Shown: positions 25,186 to 34,815, counted from the stretch's first letter. The stretch is 53,674 bases of DNA from Phaeovibrio sulfidiphilus (GCF_014861485.1 NZ_JACZHT010000009.1:1-53674); one strand, 5' to 3'. Notes: a model not told the origin generated them from the letters alone. Translations and numbers: made by a program.

Positions 25186-26823
25186 TTACATGTCCACGTA
25201 GTTGGGGCCGTCGCCGCCCTGGGGCGGAGACCAGACAATGTTCTGGGCAGGATCCTTGATGTCGCAGGTTTTGCAGTGGACGCAGTTTTGCGCGTTGATC
25301 TGGAAGCGCAGGGCGTCCGAGCCCGCGTCCTGGACATACTCGTACACCCCGGCGGGGCAGTAGCGGGCCTCCGGGCCGGCGTAGGTCGCAAGGTTCAGGG
25401 ACAGGGGGATGGACGGGTCCGTGAGCCTCAGGTGGCAGGGCTGGTCCTCCTCGTGGGCGGTGTTCGAGAGGTAGACCTGGGTCAGGCGGTCGAAGGTGAG
25501 CCGCCCGTCCGGCGCCGGATACTCGATCTTCTTTGCTTTGGCCGCCGGGACCAGCTTTTCGTTGTCGCCCTTGCTGTGCTTCAGGGTGTAGGGCAGCCGG
25601 CCATGGAACACATGGCTTTCCAGCCCGGCCAGGGTCAGCCCCGTCCAGAACCCGAAGTGGAACGAGGGGCGGATGTTGCGCACTGCCTTCAGTTCGGCCC
25701 ACAGCCAGCTTTTGCGCAGGGCCTCGGGGTAGCCCAGAACCTCGCCGGTGCGCCCTTCGGCGAGATGGGTGAAGATGGCCTCGGCGGCCACCACGCCGGA
25801 CTTGATGGCCGTGTGGGAGCCCTTGATCTTGGCCACGTTCATGAAGCCGGCGGAATCCCCCACGATCAGCCCGCCGGGGAAGGTGAGCCGCGGCAGCGCC
25901 TGGAGACCGCCCTCCACCAGGGCGCGGGCGCCGTAGGACACGCACCGGCCGCCCTCAAGCAGCGCGCGGATGGCCGGATGGGTCTTGAACTGCTGGAACT
26001 CGTTGAAGGGGGACAGCCAGGGGTTGGCGTAGTCCAGCCCGATGACAAGGCCGATGGAGACCTTGTTGTCCTGGAGGTGGTACAGGAACGACCCGCCGTA
26101 GACGTCCCGGGGCAGGGGCCAGCCGATGGAGTGCATGACCCGGCCCGGGTGCGCTTTGGCGGGGTCGATCTCCCAGATCTCCTTGATGCCGATCCCGTAG
26201 GTTCCGGGGCCGCAGTCCTTCCGCAGGTCAAAGCGTTCTGTCAGGGTGCGGGTCAGCGAGCCTCGGCAGCCCTCGGCCAGAACGACCACTTTCGCGTTGA
26301 TCTCCACCCCCGGCTCGAAGTTCGGGCCGCGGGTTCCGTCCCGGCTCACCCCCATGGCGCCGGTGGCCACGCCCCGCACCGCCCCGTGCTCGTCGTAGAG
26401 AGCCTCGGTCACGGCAAACCCGGGGAACACGTCCACCCCGAGGGCTTCCGCCTGCTCGCCGAGCCAGCGGCACAGGGCCCCCAGGGAGGCCACATGGTTG
26501 CCTTTGTTCTTCAGGGCCGGCGGCACCATCAGGCGCAGCGCCCGCTTGCGGGTCATGAAATAGAAAACGTCTTTTGTGACCGGTGTGTTGAGGGGGGCGC
26601 CGCGCTCCTTCCAGTCCGGAAACAGGTCCGCAAGGCCCCTGGGCTCCACAACGGCTCCGGACAGGGTGTGGGAGCCGATGGAGGCTCCCTTCTCCAGAAC
26701 GCAGACCGAGATGTCCCGGCCCTGCTCCTCCGCCAGCTGGCGAAGGCGGATCGCCGTCGCAAGGCCCGAGGGCCCGCCGCCGACGACGACGACGTCGAAG
26801 TCCATCGATTCCCGCTCGCTCAT
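25186..26823 (-). CDS. Electron transfer flavoprotein:ubiquinone oxidoreductase
   Basis: A 545-residue membrane-bound flavoprotein that takes electrons from reduced ETF and passes them to ubiquinone. The FAD-binding [17 protein letters not shown] opens the protein. [29 protein letters not shown] and [22 protein letters not shown] follow. The C-terminal 4Fe-4S domain has its four cysteines in YCPAGVYEY and NCVHCKTC(DIKDP). Length matches mitochondrial and bacterial ETF-QO after presequence removal. The start at 26823 has GGGAGA upstream; a frame extending to 26994 adds an implausible Pro/Arg-rich tail. It stands in line with etfB-etfA upstream and hbd downstream, a complete route from acyl-CoA dehydrogenases to the quinone pool. 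Confidence 0.95.
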   Translation of the reverse strand: MSERESMDFDVVVVGGGPSGLATAIRLRQLAEEQGRDISVCVLEKGASIGSHTLSGAVVEPRGLADLFPDWKERGAPLNTPVTKDVFYFMTRKRALRLMVPPALKNKGNHVASLGALCRWLGEQAEALGVDVFPGFAVTEALYDEHGAVRGVATGAMGVSRDGTRGPNFEPGVEINAKVVVLAEGCRGSLTRTLTERFDLRKDCGPGTYGIGIKEIWEIDPAKAHPGRVMHSIGWPLPRDVYGGSFLYHLQDNKVSIGLVIGLDYANPWLSPFNEFQQFKTHPAIRALLEGGRCVSYGARALVEGGLQALPRLTFPGGLIVGDSAGFMNVAKIKGSHTAIKSGVVAAEAIFTHLAEGRTGEVLGYPEALRKSWLWAELKAVRNIRPSFHFGFWTGLTLAGLESHVFHGRLPYTLKHSKGDNEKLVPAAKAKKIEYPAPDGRLTFDRLTQVYLSNTAHEEDQPCHLRLTDPSIPLSLNLATYAGPEARYCPAGVYEYVQDAGSDALRFQINAQNCVHCKTCDIKDPAQNIVWSPPQGGDGPNYVDM

Positions 26824-27054
26824 GATCGCAGTCTCTCCCTGTAAGTCGGTCGCCGTGTCTGGCGTCCTGGTGTCCGGTCCCGGTTGTTCCGGGGTGTTTG
26901 TTCTGGTGTGCCGCGGGGAGGGGACGCCCCGTTCGGCCGGCAGGGGATCCGCCCGGACATCCGGGAGGTGCCCGGGCGGACGGTCCAGGGACAAGCCGGG
27001 AGGCCCGCCCTGTTCCGCTGATGGGGTGCGCCGCCGGGGCGGCGCAGGACGGCG

Positions 27055-27990
27055 CTAGCGTTTGAGCGCGTCGATCAGTTCGGGGATCGCCTTGTTGAGG
27101 TCCGCCACCAGGCCGTAGTCGGCGACCTGGAAGATGGGCGCCTCCTCGTCCTTGTTGATGGCGACGATCACACCCGAGTCCTTCATGCCCGCCAGGTGCT
27201 GGATCGCGCCCGAGATGCCGCAGGCGATGTACAGGCTGGGGGCAACGATCTTGCCCGTCTGGCCCACCTGGTAGTCGTTGGGGACGAACCCGGCGTCCAC
27301 CGCGGCCCGGGACGCGCCGACAGCGGCGTTCAGGGCATCGGCCAGGGCCTCGATCAGGGCGAAGTTCTCCCGCGATCCCACGCCGCGTCCGCCCGAGACG
27401 ATGATTTTCGCCGCCGTCAGTTCCGGGCGTGCCGACTGGGTCATCTGCTCGGACAGCCATGAGGCGCCCTCGGTCGCGTCGGCGGCCGGGACGCTTTCAA
27501 GCGACGCGCTTCCGGCTCCGGTTCCGGCGGCGTCGAACGCGGTGCCCCGGACCGTGATGAGCTTCAGGGCATCGGCGCTCTGCACGGTGGCGAGCGCGTT
27601 GCCCGCGTAGACGGGGCGCACAAAGGTGCTGGCGTCCACCACCGCCGAAATCTCGGAGATGGGAGCCACGTCCAGCAGGGCGGCCGCCCGCGGCATGACG
27701 TTTTTCCCGAAGGTCGTGGCCGGGGCCAGGACGTGGGTATACCGCCCGGCAACCGAGGCGATGAGCGGGGCAAGGGCTTCCGGCAGCAGATGGCGGTAGC
27801 GTTCGTCATCGCAGGTGAGAACCTTCGAGACCCCGTTGATGGCGGCGGCCTCCCGCGCCACGGACCCGACCCCCGAGCCCGCCACAAGGATGTGGACCTC
27901 GGGGCCGAGCGCCAGGGCGGCGGTGACCGTGTTCAGCGTTGCGGGGCGCAGGGTGACGCCGTCGTGGTCGGCAAGAACAAGCTGGGCCAT
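27055..27990 (-). CDS. etfA: Electron transfer flavoprotein alpha subunit
   Basis: A 311-residue subunit. The N-terminal domain starts [22 protein letters not shown]. The C-terminal FAD-binding domain has [21 protein letters not shown], then [41 protein letters not shown] (shown by its conserved [13 protein letters not shown]), and [19 protein letters not shown]. With EtfB it forms the soluble heterodimer that collects electrons from acyl-CoA and other dehydrogenases. The start is two bases after the etfB stop, so translation is coupled. A GC-rich gap of 231 bases separates it from the ETF-QO gene. Confidence 0.95.
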   Translation of the reverse strand: MAQLVLADHDGVTLRPATLNTVTAALALGPEVHILVAGSGVGSVAREAAAINGVSKVLTCDDERYRHLLPEALAPLIASVAGRYTHVLAPATTFGKNVMPRAAALLDVAPISEISAVVDASTFVRPVYAGNALATVQSADALKLITVRGTAFDAAGTGAGSASLESVPAADATEGASWLSEQMTQSARPELTAAKIIVSGGRGVGSRENFALIEALADALNAAVGASRAAVDAGFVPNDYQVGQTGKIVAPSLYIACGISGAIQHLAGMKDSGVIVAINKDEEAPIFQVADYGLVADLNKAIPELIDALKR

Positions 27991-27992
27991 GA

Positions 27993-28742
27993 TCAGATCA
28001 CCTTCGCTTCGGAGTGGAGTTTCGCAACCAGGGTGGCGACATCCGGGACGCGGATGCCTCCGGCGCGGGCCGGGGGCTCGGCAAGCGAGAGCACCTTCAG
28101 GCGCGGCGCGGGATCAACCCCCAGGTCGGCCGGGGTCACGGTCTCCAGCGGCTTTTTCTTCGCCTTCATGATGTTGGGGAGGCTGGCGTAGCGGGGCTCG
28201 TTCAGCCGCAGGTCCGCGGTCAGGACCGCCGGGATCGCGAGCCTCAGGCTCTCCAGGCCGCCGTCCACCTCGCGCTCGACCACCAGGTGCGTACCGTCCA
28301 CCTTCAGCGAGGACAGGAACGTCCCCTGGGGCCAGCCCAGGAACCCTGCGGCCATCTGGCCGGTCTGGTTCGCGTCGTCGTCGATGGCCTGCTTTCCGAG
28401 GAACAGCAGGGAGACCTCCTCGCGCTTCGCAAGGACCGACAGCATCCGGGACACGGCGAGAGGCTGGAGGTCCGCGTCCGTCTCCACCAGGATGGCCCGG
28501 TCCGCGCCCACCGCCAGGGCCGTGCGCAGGGTTTCCTGACAGGCGGAGGCGCCCATGGACACGGCAATGACCTCGGAGACGGTGCCGGCCTCTTTCAGCC
28601 GGACGGCCTCCTCGAGGGCAATCTCGTCAAAGGGGTTCATGGACATCTTGACGCCGGCGGTTTCCACGCCCGAGCCGTCGGACCTGACACGGATCTTGAC
28701 GTTGTAGTCAATCACCCGTTTTACAGCGACCATTGCTTTCAT
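27993..28742 (-). CDS. etfB: Electron transfer flavoprotein beta subunit
   Basis: A 249-residue subunit that binds AMP and recognises dehydrogenase partners. It begins [19 protein letters not shown], then [19 protein letters not shown], and has the AMP-loop region [13 protein letters not shown] and [28 protein letters not shown], followed by [13 protein letters not shown], the recognition loop with its conserved Leu and Lys. The length is normal. AGGA lies seven bases before the ATG. A near-consensus promoter 63 bases upstream makes it the first gene of the etfBA unit. Confidence 0.95.
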   Translation of the reverse strand: MKAMVAVKRVIDYNVKIRVRSDGSGVETAGVKMSMNPFDEIALEEAVRLKEAGTVSEVIAVSMGASACQETLRTALAVGADRAILVETDADLQPLAVSRMLSVLAKREEVSLLFLGKQAIDDDANQTGQMAAGFLGWPQGTFLSSLKVDGTHLVVEREVDGGLESLRLAIPAVLTADLRLNEPRYASLPNIMKAKKKPLETVTPADLGVDPAPRLKVLSLAEPPARAGGIRVPDVATLVAKLHSEAKVI

Positions 28743-28804
28743 TTTTCGTTCCTGTTCCGTAATAAGTGCCCGGCACGGCCGGGACAGTCTCCCAGCACCC
28801 GCAG

Positions 28805-28833
28805 ACGATAAAAAGGCCTCCGGGCGGTGTCAA
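28805..28833 (-). promoter_or_regulatory. etfB promoter
   Basis: TTGACA, 17 bases, TATCGT on the minus strand. The -10 overlaps AGGCCTTTTTATC (28819-28807), a 13-base word repeated exactly at 28914-28902, 95 bases upstream, which may be a regulator site. Confidence 0.65.
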
Positions 28834-29087
28834 CGCGCCCGTTATGCGTTTCCCTTTCAACCGGCGCTTTTGGCCGGGTGGTCCGGGTGCCCGAACCGGC
28901 GGATAAAAAGGCCTTTTGGGGCGGCTTTGCCCGTTCTGTGTGCCACCATGAAGGGGAATTTACTTTAAAAAAAACCGATAACCCGCGACTCTGAAAGCGT
29001 ACCTCCCTCATCGCCGTGCCCGGTGCCCCTGTGGCCCCGCTGCGAAAGGAGGTTTCCTGAAGACCCAGATCCGGAGGACCGGTCCCC

Positions 29088-29672
29088 ATGATACCACGTT
29101 TCCCGCTTGTGGCGGCTTTTGCCACCGTCCTGACCCTTGGCGCCTGTTCGGAGGAGACTCCGGCGGGCGGCGCCGACACCTCGTCCGCCCCGGCTGCGGC
29201 CGCGCCGGCCGAGGCCTCTTCCGGCCAGCCGACGGCCTCCGGGGCCGCGCCCGCACAGGCCGCAACGCCTTCGCCGGCGGACACCACCGCACCCGCCGCG
29301 CCCGCCGCCGTGGCGGAAAACGCAAGCGACGCCCTGAAAGGCCGGTCTTTTGTCCTTCAGACGGCAAACGGCGAGCCGGCGGAGTTTCCCGGACGCCAGC
29401 CTTCCCTGGAGTTTGACGCGGACCTGCGCATGACCGGGCAGGTGTGCAACCGGTTTATGGGGGTTCCGCGATTCGAGGACGGCGTCCTGAAGGCCGAGGT
29501 GGCGGCAACCCGCATGCTGTGCATTGACCGGGGGCTCGATGACCTCGAGAACACGTTCTTTTTCTCGCTGGCCGACGGCATGCCCTACACCTTCGACGGC
29601 CAGACCCTTGTCCTGAAGGGAAAGAGTGGAGACTTCGTGTTCCACGCCGTGGAGTCCCTGCCGGACAACTGA
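29088..29672 (+). CDS. META-domain (HslJ-like) lipoprotein
   Basis: A 194-residue protein. Residues 1-19 form a lipoprotein signal with the lipobox LGAC. Residues about 20-85 are an Ala/Pro/Thr-rich disordered linker. Residues about 86-190 are a META/DUF306 domain: LKGRSFVLQTANGE at the start, the hallmark GQVCNRFMG, then AEVAATRMLCID and the closing LVLKGKSGDFVF. META proteins such as HslJ are linked to envelope stress and novobiocin tolerance in E. coli; here no role is shown. GGAGG lies nine bases before the ATG. It stands alone between the divergent etf promoter and dps. Confidence 0.85.
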   Translation: MIPRFPLVAAFATVLTLGACSEETPAGGADTSSAPAAAAPAEASSGQPTASGAAPAQAATPSPADTTAPAAPAAVAENASDALKGRSFVLQTANGEPAEFPGRQPSLEFDADLRMTGQVCNRFMGVPRFEDGVLKAEVAATRMLCIDRGLDDLENTFFFSLADGMPYTFDGQTLVLKGKSGDFVFHAVESLPDN

Positions 29673-29772
29673 TCCATGACCCGTGCCGGGAGCGCGGTGA
29701 CGGGGCTCCGGCGGGCGGTTTCTGGCCGGCCGGATCCCCGCGTTCCTGTCAAAGAGTTTAGAATATGGTCCT

Positions 29773-29801
29773 TTGAAAACCCGGACGTTCGATTGTAAAA
29801 T
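29773..29801 (+). promoter_or_regulatory. dps promoter
   Basis: TTGAAA, 17 bases, TAAAAT, in an AT-rich patch about 80 bases before dps. It is one of the best sigma-70 matches in the window. Confidence 0.65.
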
Positions 29802-29880
29802 ACACTCATTCTACAAAATGCGGAGGCAGCCGGTGCAAGGGTGCGCCGGTCCCCTCGCGAAATTTCTGGGAGATCGAAGA

Positions 29881-30363
29881 ATGGGAAAGAACGGTTGTTC
29901 GTGTTCCATCGGAATCGAGGACAGCAAGCGTAAGGCCATTGCTCATGACCTCATGAAATTCCTTGCGGACACCTATGCTCTGTACCTCAAGACGCAGAAC
30001 TACCACTGGAACGTCGAGGGGGAGCACTTCCGGACCCTGCACCTCATGTTCGAGGAGCAGTACAACGATCTTGTCGGTGCCGTGGACAGCGTGGCCGAGC
30101 GCATCCGCTCGCTGGGCGAGCGCGCCCCGGGTGGCTTCGCCGCCTTCCAGAAGCTGACCTGCATCTCTGATGCCCGCGAGAAAATCTCGGCGGAAGAGAT
30201 GGTCAAGGATCTTCTGGTCGGTCACGAGGCCGTGATCTGCGCGGGCCGCAAGCTGATCAAGGCGGCAGAGGAGGCGCATGACGTCTCGACGGCGGACATG
30301 CTCACCACCCGCCTGGAGAGCCACGAGAAGACGGCGTGGATGCTTCGGGCCACCGTGTCCTGA
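29881..30363 (+). CDS. dps: Dps ferritin-like DNA-protection protein
   Basis: A 160-residue dodecamer-forming mini-ferritin that oxidises and stores iron with peroxide, protecting DNA in stationary phase or oxidative stress. The inter-subunit ferroxidase site is complete: TQNYHWNVEGEHFRTLH (His and Asp/Glu ligands) and FEEQYNDLVGAVDSVAERIRSLG. The last helix has HDVSTADMLTTRLESHEKTAWMLRA. An N-terminal KNGCSCS segment is unusual for its two cysteines, which may matter under redox stress. The start at 29881 has GGGAGA ten bases upstream; a frame extending to 29773 would run through the promoter. A terminator follows directly. Confidence 0.93.
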   Translation: MGKNGCSCSIGIEDSKRKAIAHDLMKFLADTYALYLKTQNYHWNVEGEHFRTLHLMFEEQYNDLVGAVDSVAERIRSLGERAPGGFAAFQKLTCISDAREKISAEEMVKDLLVGHEAVICAGRKLIKAAEEAHDVSTADMLTTRLESHEKTAWMLRATVS

Positions 30364-30395
30364 CCCCTCGGTTGAAGGGTCGGAGACCACCGTTC

Positions 30396-30425
30396 AGGGC
30401 GCCCCGGAAAGGGCGCCCTTTTTTG
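30396..30425 (+). terminator. dps terminator
   Basis: AGGGCGCC pairs with GGCGCCCT across a short CCGGAA-containing loop and is followed by six T. Confidence 0.8.
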
Positions 30426-30464
30426 TTGGCGGTGTTCCCGTCGAGCGGGGGCGATAGCGGCTTC

Positions 30465-30493
30465 TTGACAAGGTATCTGTTTCCCGATAAAAC
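30465..30493 (+). promoter_or_regulatory. ahcY: ahcY promoter
   Basis: TTGACA, 17 bases, TAAAAC. The predicted transcription start near 30500 falls just before the 20-bp palindrome at 30505-30524. Confidence 0.7.
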
Positions 30494-30504
30494 GGGCCAC
30501 GCAC

Positions 30505-30524
30505 ATATAAAGATATCTTTATAT
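30505..30524. promoter_or_regulatory. SahR-like operator upstream of ahcY
   Basis: A perfect 20-bp palindrome, ATATAAAGATATCTTTATAT, stands out in a GC-rich genome and lies just after the ahcY promoter, where a bound repressor would block transcription. Its AT-rich AAGATATCTT core agrees with what I recall for SahR, the ArsR-family sensor of S-adenosylhomocysteine in Proteobacteria. The regulator itself is not in this window. Confidence 0.6.
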
Positions 30525-30559
30525 TTGGTACCTGATGCGAAGCCCAGCTGGAGAACTCC

Positions 30560-31963
30560 ATGAGCACCACCGATTACGTCGTCGCCGACCTGTCCCTCGC
30601 TGACTGGGGCCGTAAGGAAATCGACATCGCCGAGAGCGAGATGCCCGGCCTGATGGCCACCCGCGAGGAGTACGGTCCCTCGCAGCCCCTGAAGGGTGCG
30701 CGCATTGCGGGCTCGCTGCACATGACCATCCAGACCGCGGTCCTGATCGAGACCCTGAAGGCTCTGGGCGCCGACGTGCGCTGGGCGTCGTGCAACATCT
30801 ACTCGACCCAGGACCACGCGGCGGCGGCCATCGCGGCCACCGGCACCCCGGTTTTCGCCGTCAAGGGCGAGAGCCTCGAGGAGTACTGGGACTACACCCA
30901 CCGCATTTTCGAGTGGGCCGACGGCGGCACCCCGAACATGATCCTGGATGACGGCGGTGACGCCACCCTTCTGATCCACCTGGGCGCCCGGGCCGAGAAG
31001 GACCCGTCCGTCCTCTCCAATCCGGAGAGCGAGGAGGCCGAGATCCTGTTTGCGGCCATCCGCAAGCGTCTTGCCGAGAAGCCGGGCTGGTACAGCACGG
31101 TTCTTGCGAACATCCGCGGCGTGACCGAGGAGACCACCACCGGCGTTCACCGTCTCTACGAGATGGAGCGCGCGGGCACCCTGCCGTTCCCGGCCATCAA
31201 CGTGAACGATTCCGTGACCAAGTCGAAGTTCGACAACAAGTACGGCTGCCGGGAGTCCCTGGTGGACGGCATCCGTCGCGCCACCGACGTCATGATGGCG
31301 GGCAAGATTGCCGTCGTGGCCGGGTTTGGCGACGTGGGCAAGGGCTCGGCCGAGTCCCTGCGCTCGTCCGGCTGCCGCGTGCTGGTCACCGAGATCGACC
31401 CCATCTGCGCGCTTCAGGCCGCCATGGAGGGCTTCGAGGTCGTGACCATGGAGCAGGCCGCTCCCCGGGGTGACATCTTCGTCACCACCACCGGCAACGT
31501 GGACGTGATCACCCTTGAGCACATGCGCGCCATGAAGGATCGGGCCATCGTCTGCAACATCGGTCACTTCGACAACGAGATCCAGGTGGCCTCCCTCAAG
31601 AACCTGGAGTGGACCAACGTCAAGCCCCAGGTCGACGAGATCCGCTTCCCGGACGGGCACCGCATCATCCTCCTGGCCGAGGGCCGTCTTGTGAACCTGG
31701 GCTGCGCCACCGGCCACCCCTCGTTCGTGATGAGCGCCTCGTTCACCAACCAGACGCTGGCCCAGATTGAGCTGTTCGCCAACAACGCCGACGGCAAGTA
31801 CGGAAACCACGTCTACGTGCTGCCCAAGCACCTGGACGAGAAGGTTGCCGCCCTGCACCTGGCCAAGCTTGGCGTCCAGCTGTCCCAGCTGAGCCAGAAG
31901 CAGGCCGACTACATCGGTGTGCCGGTGAGCGGCCCGTTCAAGACGGACGCCTACCGCTACTGA
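30560..31963 (+). CDS. ahcY: Adenosylhomocysteinase
   Basis: A 467-residue NAD-dependent enzyme that splits S-adenosylhomocysteine into adenosine and homocysteine, relieving product inhibition of methyltransferases. Substrate residues lie in [32 protein letters not shown] and [19 protein letters not shown] binds at [17 protein letters not shown]. The C-terminal [12 protein letters not shown] and [19 protein letters not shown] close the active site of the neighbouring subunit. It has the about 40-residue insertion usual for bacterial copies. The ATG at 30560 has GGAGAACTCC upstream. It is monocistronic, with its own promoter, palindromic operator and terminator. Confidence 0.97.
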   Translation: MSTTDYVVADLSLADWGRKEIDIAESEMPGLMATREEYGPSQPLKGARIAGSLHMTIQTAVLIETLKALGADVRWASCNIYSTQDHAAAAIAATGTPVFAVKGESLEEYWDYTHRIFEWADGGTPNMILDDGGDATLLIHLGARAEKDPSVLSNPESEEAEILFAAIRKRLAEKPGWYSTVLANIRGVTEETTTGVHRLYEMERAGTLPFPAINVNDSVTKSKFDNKYGCRESLVDGIRRATDVMMAGKIAVVAGFGDVGKGSAESLRSSGCRVLVTEIDPICALQAAMEGFEVVTMEQAAPRGDIFVTTTGNVDVITLEHMRAMKDRAIVCNIGHFDNEIQVASLKNLEWTNVKPQVDEIRFPDGHRIILLAEGRLVNLGCATGHPSFVMSASFTNQTLAQIELFANNADGKYGNHVYVLPKHLDEKVAALHLAKLGVQLSQLSQKQADYIGVPVSGPFKTDAYRY

Positions 31964-31991
31964 TCCCCCGGATCCGCGCGAACGCAGAGAC

Positions 31992-32022
31992 ATGGCCCGC
32001 CCCCGTTGGCGGGCCATTTTTG
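31992..32022 (+). terminator. ahcY terminator
   Basis: A ten-bp stem, ATGGCCCGCC with GGCGGGCCAT, is followed by five T, 28 bases past the ahcY stop. Confidence 0.85.
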
Positions 32023-32312
32023 TTGCAGGGCGTCTGCGCGGGAGCAGCGGGGCGATGGGAGAGGGAGAGAGGGCCGGTGCCCGGGAGGAGGGGGAGATGG
32101 GATGCGCCCTGGCCGGGTGCGCTGGTCGGGGGCGGATCGGACGGGGGCGCGGGTCGTGGGGCCTGGGGGCGTGGGGTCTGGGAAGCCCGGGGCGCGGCCC
32201 GCAGTGCTACCGGGTGCGCGGGTCGGGGAGTGCTCCCGATGCCACTGCCGCCCGGTCCCCGGGAATAGGGGAGGGGATGGCTCCCGCCCTGGCCCGAACC
32301 GGGCCCGGTCCC
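32023..32312. other. GC-rich spacer between ahcY and the DUF1178 gene
   Basis: A convergent spacer with no gene and no second terminator that I can see. Low-complexity G-rich sequence dominates. Confidence 0.45.
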
Positions 32313-32837
32313 TCAGTTCCGGGGACCGGCGCTCCAGGGGAGCACGGCGAAGGCAATGCCCTCGTCTGCCAGTTCCGAGGCTTCCGTGGCGGTCGCCTGG
32401 CCATAGATGGGGCGGGCCTCACGCTCGCCGTAGTGAATCTGGCGTGCCTCCGAGGCAAAGCGCTCGCCCACGTTCTCGCAGTTGGCCTCGACCTGGGTGC
32501 GGATTTCCTTGATGACCCGGGCGAGATCCTGCATCCGCTGCTCCAGGGCACCGGAGGACCCGGCCGCGGCGGGCGCCTCGGGCGCGCGTCCGGAAGAGCC
32601 TCCGGTTGCGGATGGCCCGGGCGCGCTGTCCGGCGCCGGACCCGGGTGGCTGGCGCGGGCCTCGCGGCTGCGCGACGAGACCACGCTGGGGGTCATCAGC
32701 GCCTTGGACACCTGCGCGCTGTCGCAGAACGGGCACGAGACCAGCCCCCTCCCGAGCTGCTCGTCGCAGGAGGCCGAGTTCTGAAACCAGGCCTCGAATT
32801 CGTGATCCCGTTCGCAAATCAAAGTGTAGCGAATCAT
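32313..32837 (-). CDS. DUF1178 family protein
   Basis: A 174-residue protein of an alphaproteobacterial family of unknown function. The N-terminus reads MIRYTLICERDHEFEAWFQNS, then LVSCPFCDSAQVSKALMTPSV, with a CxxC and an upstream Cys-His pair (ICERDH) that could hold zinc. The C-terminal third carries the other conserved block: NCENVGERFASEARQIHYGERE and IYGQATATEASELADEGI. The middle, about 55-95, is a Ser/Pro/Gly-rich linker longer than I expect for the family. The start at 32837 has AGGA upstream and is exactly the family start; a frame open to 33158 is spurious. It is monocistronic as far as I can see. Confidence 0.88.
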   Translation of the reverse strand: MIRYTLICERDHEFEAWFQNSASCDEQLGRGLVSCPFCDSAQVSKALMTPSVVSSRSREARASHPGPAPDSAPGPSATGGSSGRAPEAPAAAGSSGALEQRMQDLARVIKEIRTQVEANCENVGERFASEARQIHYGEREARPIYGQATATEASELADEGIAFAVLPWSAGPRN

Positions 32838-32924
32838 GATTCTGTCCTGAACAACCCGTTGTGTCCCGAATCGGAACCCAGAGTTCTTCAAACCAAAATG
32901 CAGCAACGCCCCGTCCGGCACAAG

Positions 32925-32967
32925 GGCTAAAAAACCGGGGCGCCCGGCCCCCGTCCCGGCCCCTGTC
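32925..32967 (-). terminator. Possible trpE terminator
   Basis: A GC-rich self-complementary stretch (GGGGC against GCCCC, inner GG/CC pairs) is followed by six T on the minus strand. It is about 130 bases beyond the trpE stop, and the stem is imperfect. Confidence 0.35.
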
Positions 32968-33091
32968 CGGGTCCGCCGGGGGCGGGGGAAACCGGGGGCA
33001 CGCGCGCGCCGGGGCGTACCGGGCCGGGGCCAGGACAGCGGCGGCAAAAGGGGATCCGGGGCGGTCTCGCTCCGGATCCCGACGGATGGGC

Positions 33092-34606
33092 TCAGCGGCC
33101 GGCGAGCGAGACGGCCTCCTCGGCGGCCCGGATCATGGCCCGCGCCTTGTTGACGCACTCCTCGTGCTCCTTCTCGGGGACCGAGTCCGCGACCACGCCC
33201 GCGCCCGACTGGACGTGGAGAACCCCGTCCTTGATCAGGCAGGTTCGCAGCGTGATGCAGGTGTCCATGGAGCCTCCGGCGCTGAAGTAGCCCACGGCGC
33301 CCGCATAGAAGCTGCGGCGCACCGGCTCCATCTGGTCGATCAGCTCCATGGCCCGGGCGCGCGGGGCGCCGGACACGGTGCCTGCCGGGAAGCCTGCGAA
33401 CAGGGCGTCGAGAGCGTCCAGCCCCTTGCGCAGCCGCCCCGTCACGTTCGAGACGATGTGCATCACGTGGCTGTAGTACTCCACGAACATGGTGCCCTCG
33501 GCGGTCACGTTCACCGAGCCGGGCTCGGCGATGCTGCCCACATCGTCCCTCGCCAGGTCCAGAAGCATGATGTGCTCGGCTCGCTCCTTGGGGTCGTCCA
33601 GAAGATCCCGGGCAAGGGCGCGGTCCTCCTCTGGCGTCGCGCCCCGGGGGCGGGTTCCGGCGATGGGACGGATGGTGACCTCGTCGCCGCGCAGGCGCAC
33701 CAGGATTTCCGGGCTGGAGCCCACCAGGTGGAAATCCCCGAAGTCCATGTAGAACATGAACGGCGAGGGGTTGGTCCGGCGCAACGAGCGGTACAGCAGG
33801 AACGGCGGCAGCCGGAAGGGCAGGCTGAACCGCTGGGAGGGCACGATCTGGGTGATCTCCCCGGCCTTGATATGTTTGATGGCCTCGCGGACGGTTTCCA
33901 GGAACGTCTCCCGCGGGGTGACCGGGACGGGCTCCGGGGCGGGCATGCTGGAGCGGGCATACTCGCGCTGGAGCGGGATCGAGCGCTGGAAGTCCGCCAC
34001 CGCATCCGACAGCCGTTCCTGGGCCAGCTCATAGGCGCGGGCGGCGGGGATGTCCTTCTGCGGGCGAACAGGCGTCACCAGTGACAGTCTCTGGGAGACG
34101 TTGTCAAAGATGGCGATCAGGGTCGGGCGCATGAAAATCCCGTCGGGCACGCCCAAAGGATCGGGCTTGGTGTCCGGAGTGCCGGGGTCCGTGAACCGGG
34201 CCGCGCCCCAGCCGAGGTATCCGGCCATCAGGGCCGCCATGGGGGGCAGATCCTCGGGGATGTCGAGGGCGCTGTCCTTCAGGTGCCGGCGCAAGGAGGC
34301 CTGGGCCTCGCCATCGGGCTCGAAGGCCTCGGGATCAATGCGGGGACGGCGGTTCACGAAGGCCTCGGTCCCGCAGGCTTTCCACACGAGATCGGGCTTC
34401 AGGCCGATGAAGGAGTAGCGTCCCAGAAGGGCGCCGCCCTCGATCGAGTCAAACAGGAACGACCAGCGCTGCCCCTCCGCGAGCTTCAGAAATGCCGACA
34501 CCGGGGTTTCCAGGTCTGCCGGGACACGGGTCCGAAGCAGTTGAGGTTTCCCCGAGTTGTAAGTGTGCACAAAAGCGTCGTTAAATTCCGGAAAGGTCGC
34601 GGACAT
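33092..34606 (-). CDS. trpE: Anthranilate synthase component I
   Basis: A 504-residue large subunit that converts chorismate and ammonia into anthranilate, the first step of tryptophan synthesis. The chorismate-binding domain shows the classic blocks: IKAGEITQIVPSQRFS, SPFMFYMDFGDFHLVGSSPEILVR, IRPIAGTRPRGATPEEDR, FAGFPAGTVSGAPRARAMELID and AGAVGYFSAGGSMDTCITLRT. It ends with GAGVVADSVPEKEHEE. The N-terminal regulatory domain is present, but the tryptophan-binding LLES is not exact (FLFDSIEGG). The start at 34606 has GGGAGA nine bases upstream. I see no tryptophan-rich leader peptide. ppiD lies upstream on the same strand, the normal alphaproteobacterial neighbour; trpG is not downstream here, where one would expect it. 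Confidence 0.95.
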   Translation of the reverse strand: MSATFPEFNDAFVHTYNSGKPQLLRTRVPADLETPVSAFLKLAEGQRWSFLFDSIEGGALLGRYSFIGLKPDLVWKACGTEAFVNRRPRIDPEAFEPDGEAQASLRRHLKDSALDIPEDLPPMAALMAGYLGWGAARFTDPGTPDTKPDPLGVPDGIFMRPTLIAIFDNVSQRLSLVTPVRPQKDIPAARAYELAQERLSDAVADFQRSIPLQREYARSSMPAPEPVPVTPRETFLETVREAIKHIKAGEITQIVPSQRFSLPFRLPPFLLYRSLRRTNPSPFMFYMDFGDFHLVGSSPEILVRLRGDEVTIRPIAGTRPRGATPEEDRALARDLLDDPKERAEHIMLLDLARDDVGSIAEPGSVNVTAEGTMFVEYYSHVMHIVSNVTGRLRKGLDALDALFAGFPAGTVSGAPRARAMELIDQMEPVRRSFYAGAVGYFSAGGSMDTCITLRTCLIKDGVLHVQSGAGVVADSVPEKEHEECVNKARAMIRAAEEAVSLAGR

Positions 34607-34787
34607 GCCTTGAGTCTCCCTCTGGGCGTTGGGGTCTGTGGTGCTCGCCCGCACCGGATATTGCCGGTGACCCGCCTGCGGGGTCCGGGTGAGGGGACAC
34701 CGGGAATCCCGCTGCGGGCCGCCTGTACCGGGCGGGCCAACAGAGTTGGAGCGGGGATACCCGCTCCATATCCGGGAATCAGAGACA

Positions 34788-34810
34788 AGGCCGGGCAGTG
34801 GGCCCGGCCT
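34788..34810 (-). terminator. Terminator between ppiD and trpE
   Basis: AGGCCGGGC pairs with GCCCGGCCT across a five-base loop and is followed by TGTCTC on the minus strand, starting six bases after the ppiD stop. The weak T-run allows some read-through into trpE. Confidence 0.55.
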
Positions 34811-34815
34811 CGACG

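Noticed and set aside
24232-26844. An 870-codon plus-strand frame
   Set aside because: It covers the hbd and ETF-QO genes on the other strand; the product is arginine-rich with no domain.
30494-30559. SAH riboswitch upstream of ahcY
   Set aside because: I find no ahcY-motif consensus; the leader is short and the AT palindrome explains regulation better.
34607-34787. Tryptophan attenuator before trpE
   Set aside because: No short frame with consecutive Trp codons, and the hairpin near 34745-34770 lacks a T-run.
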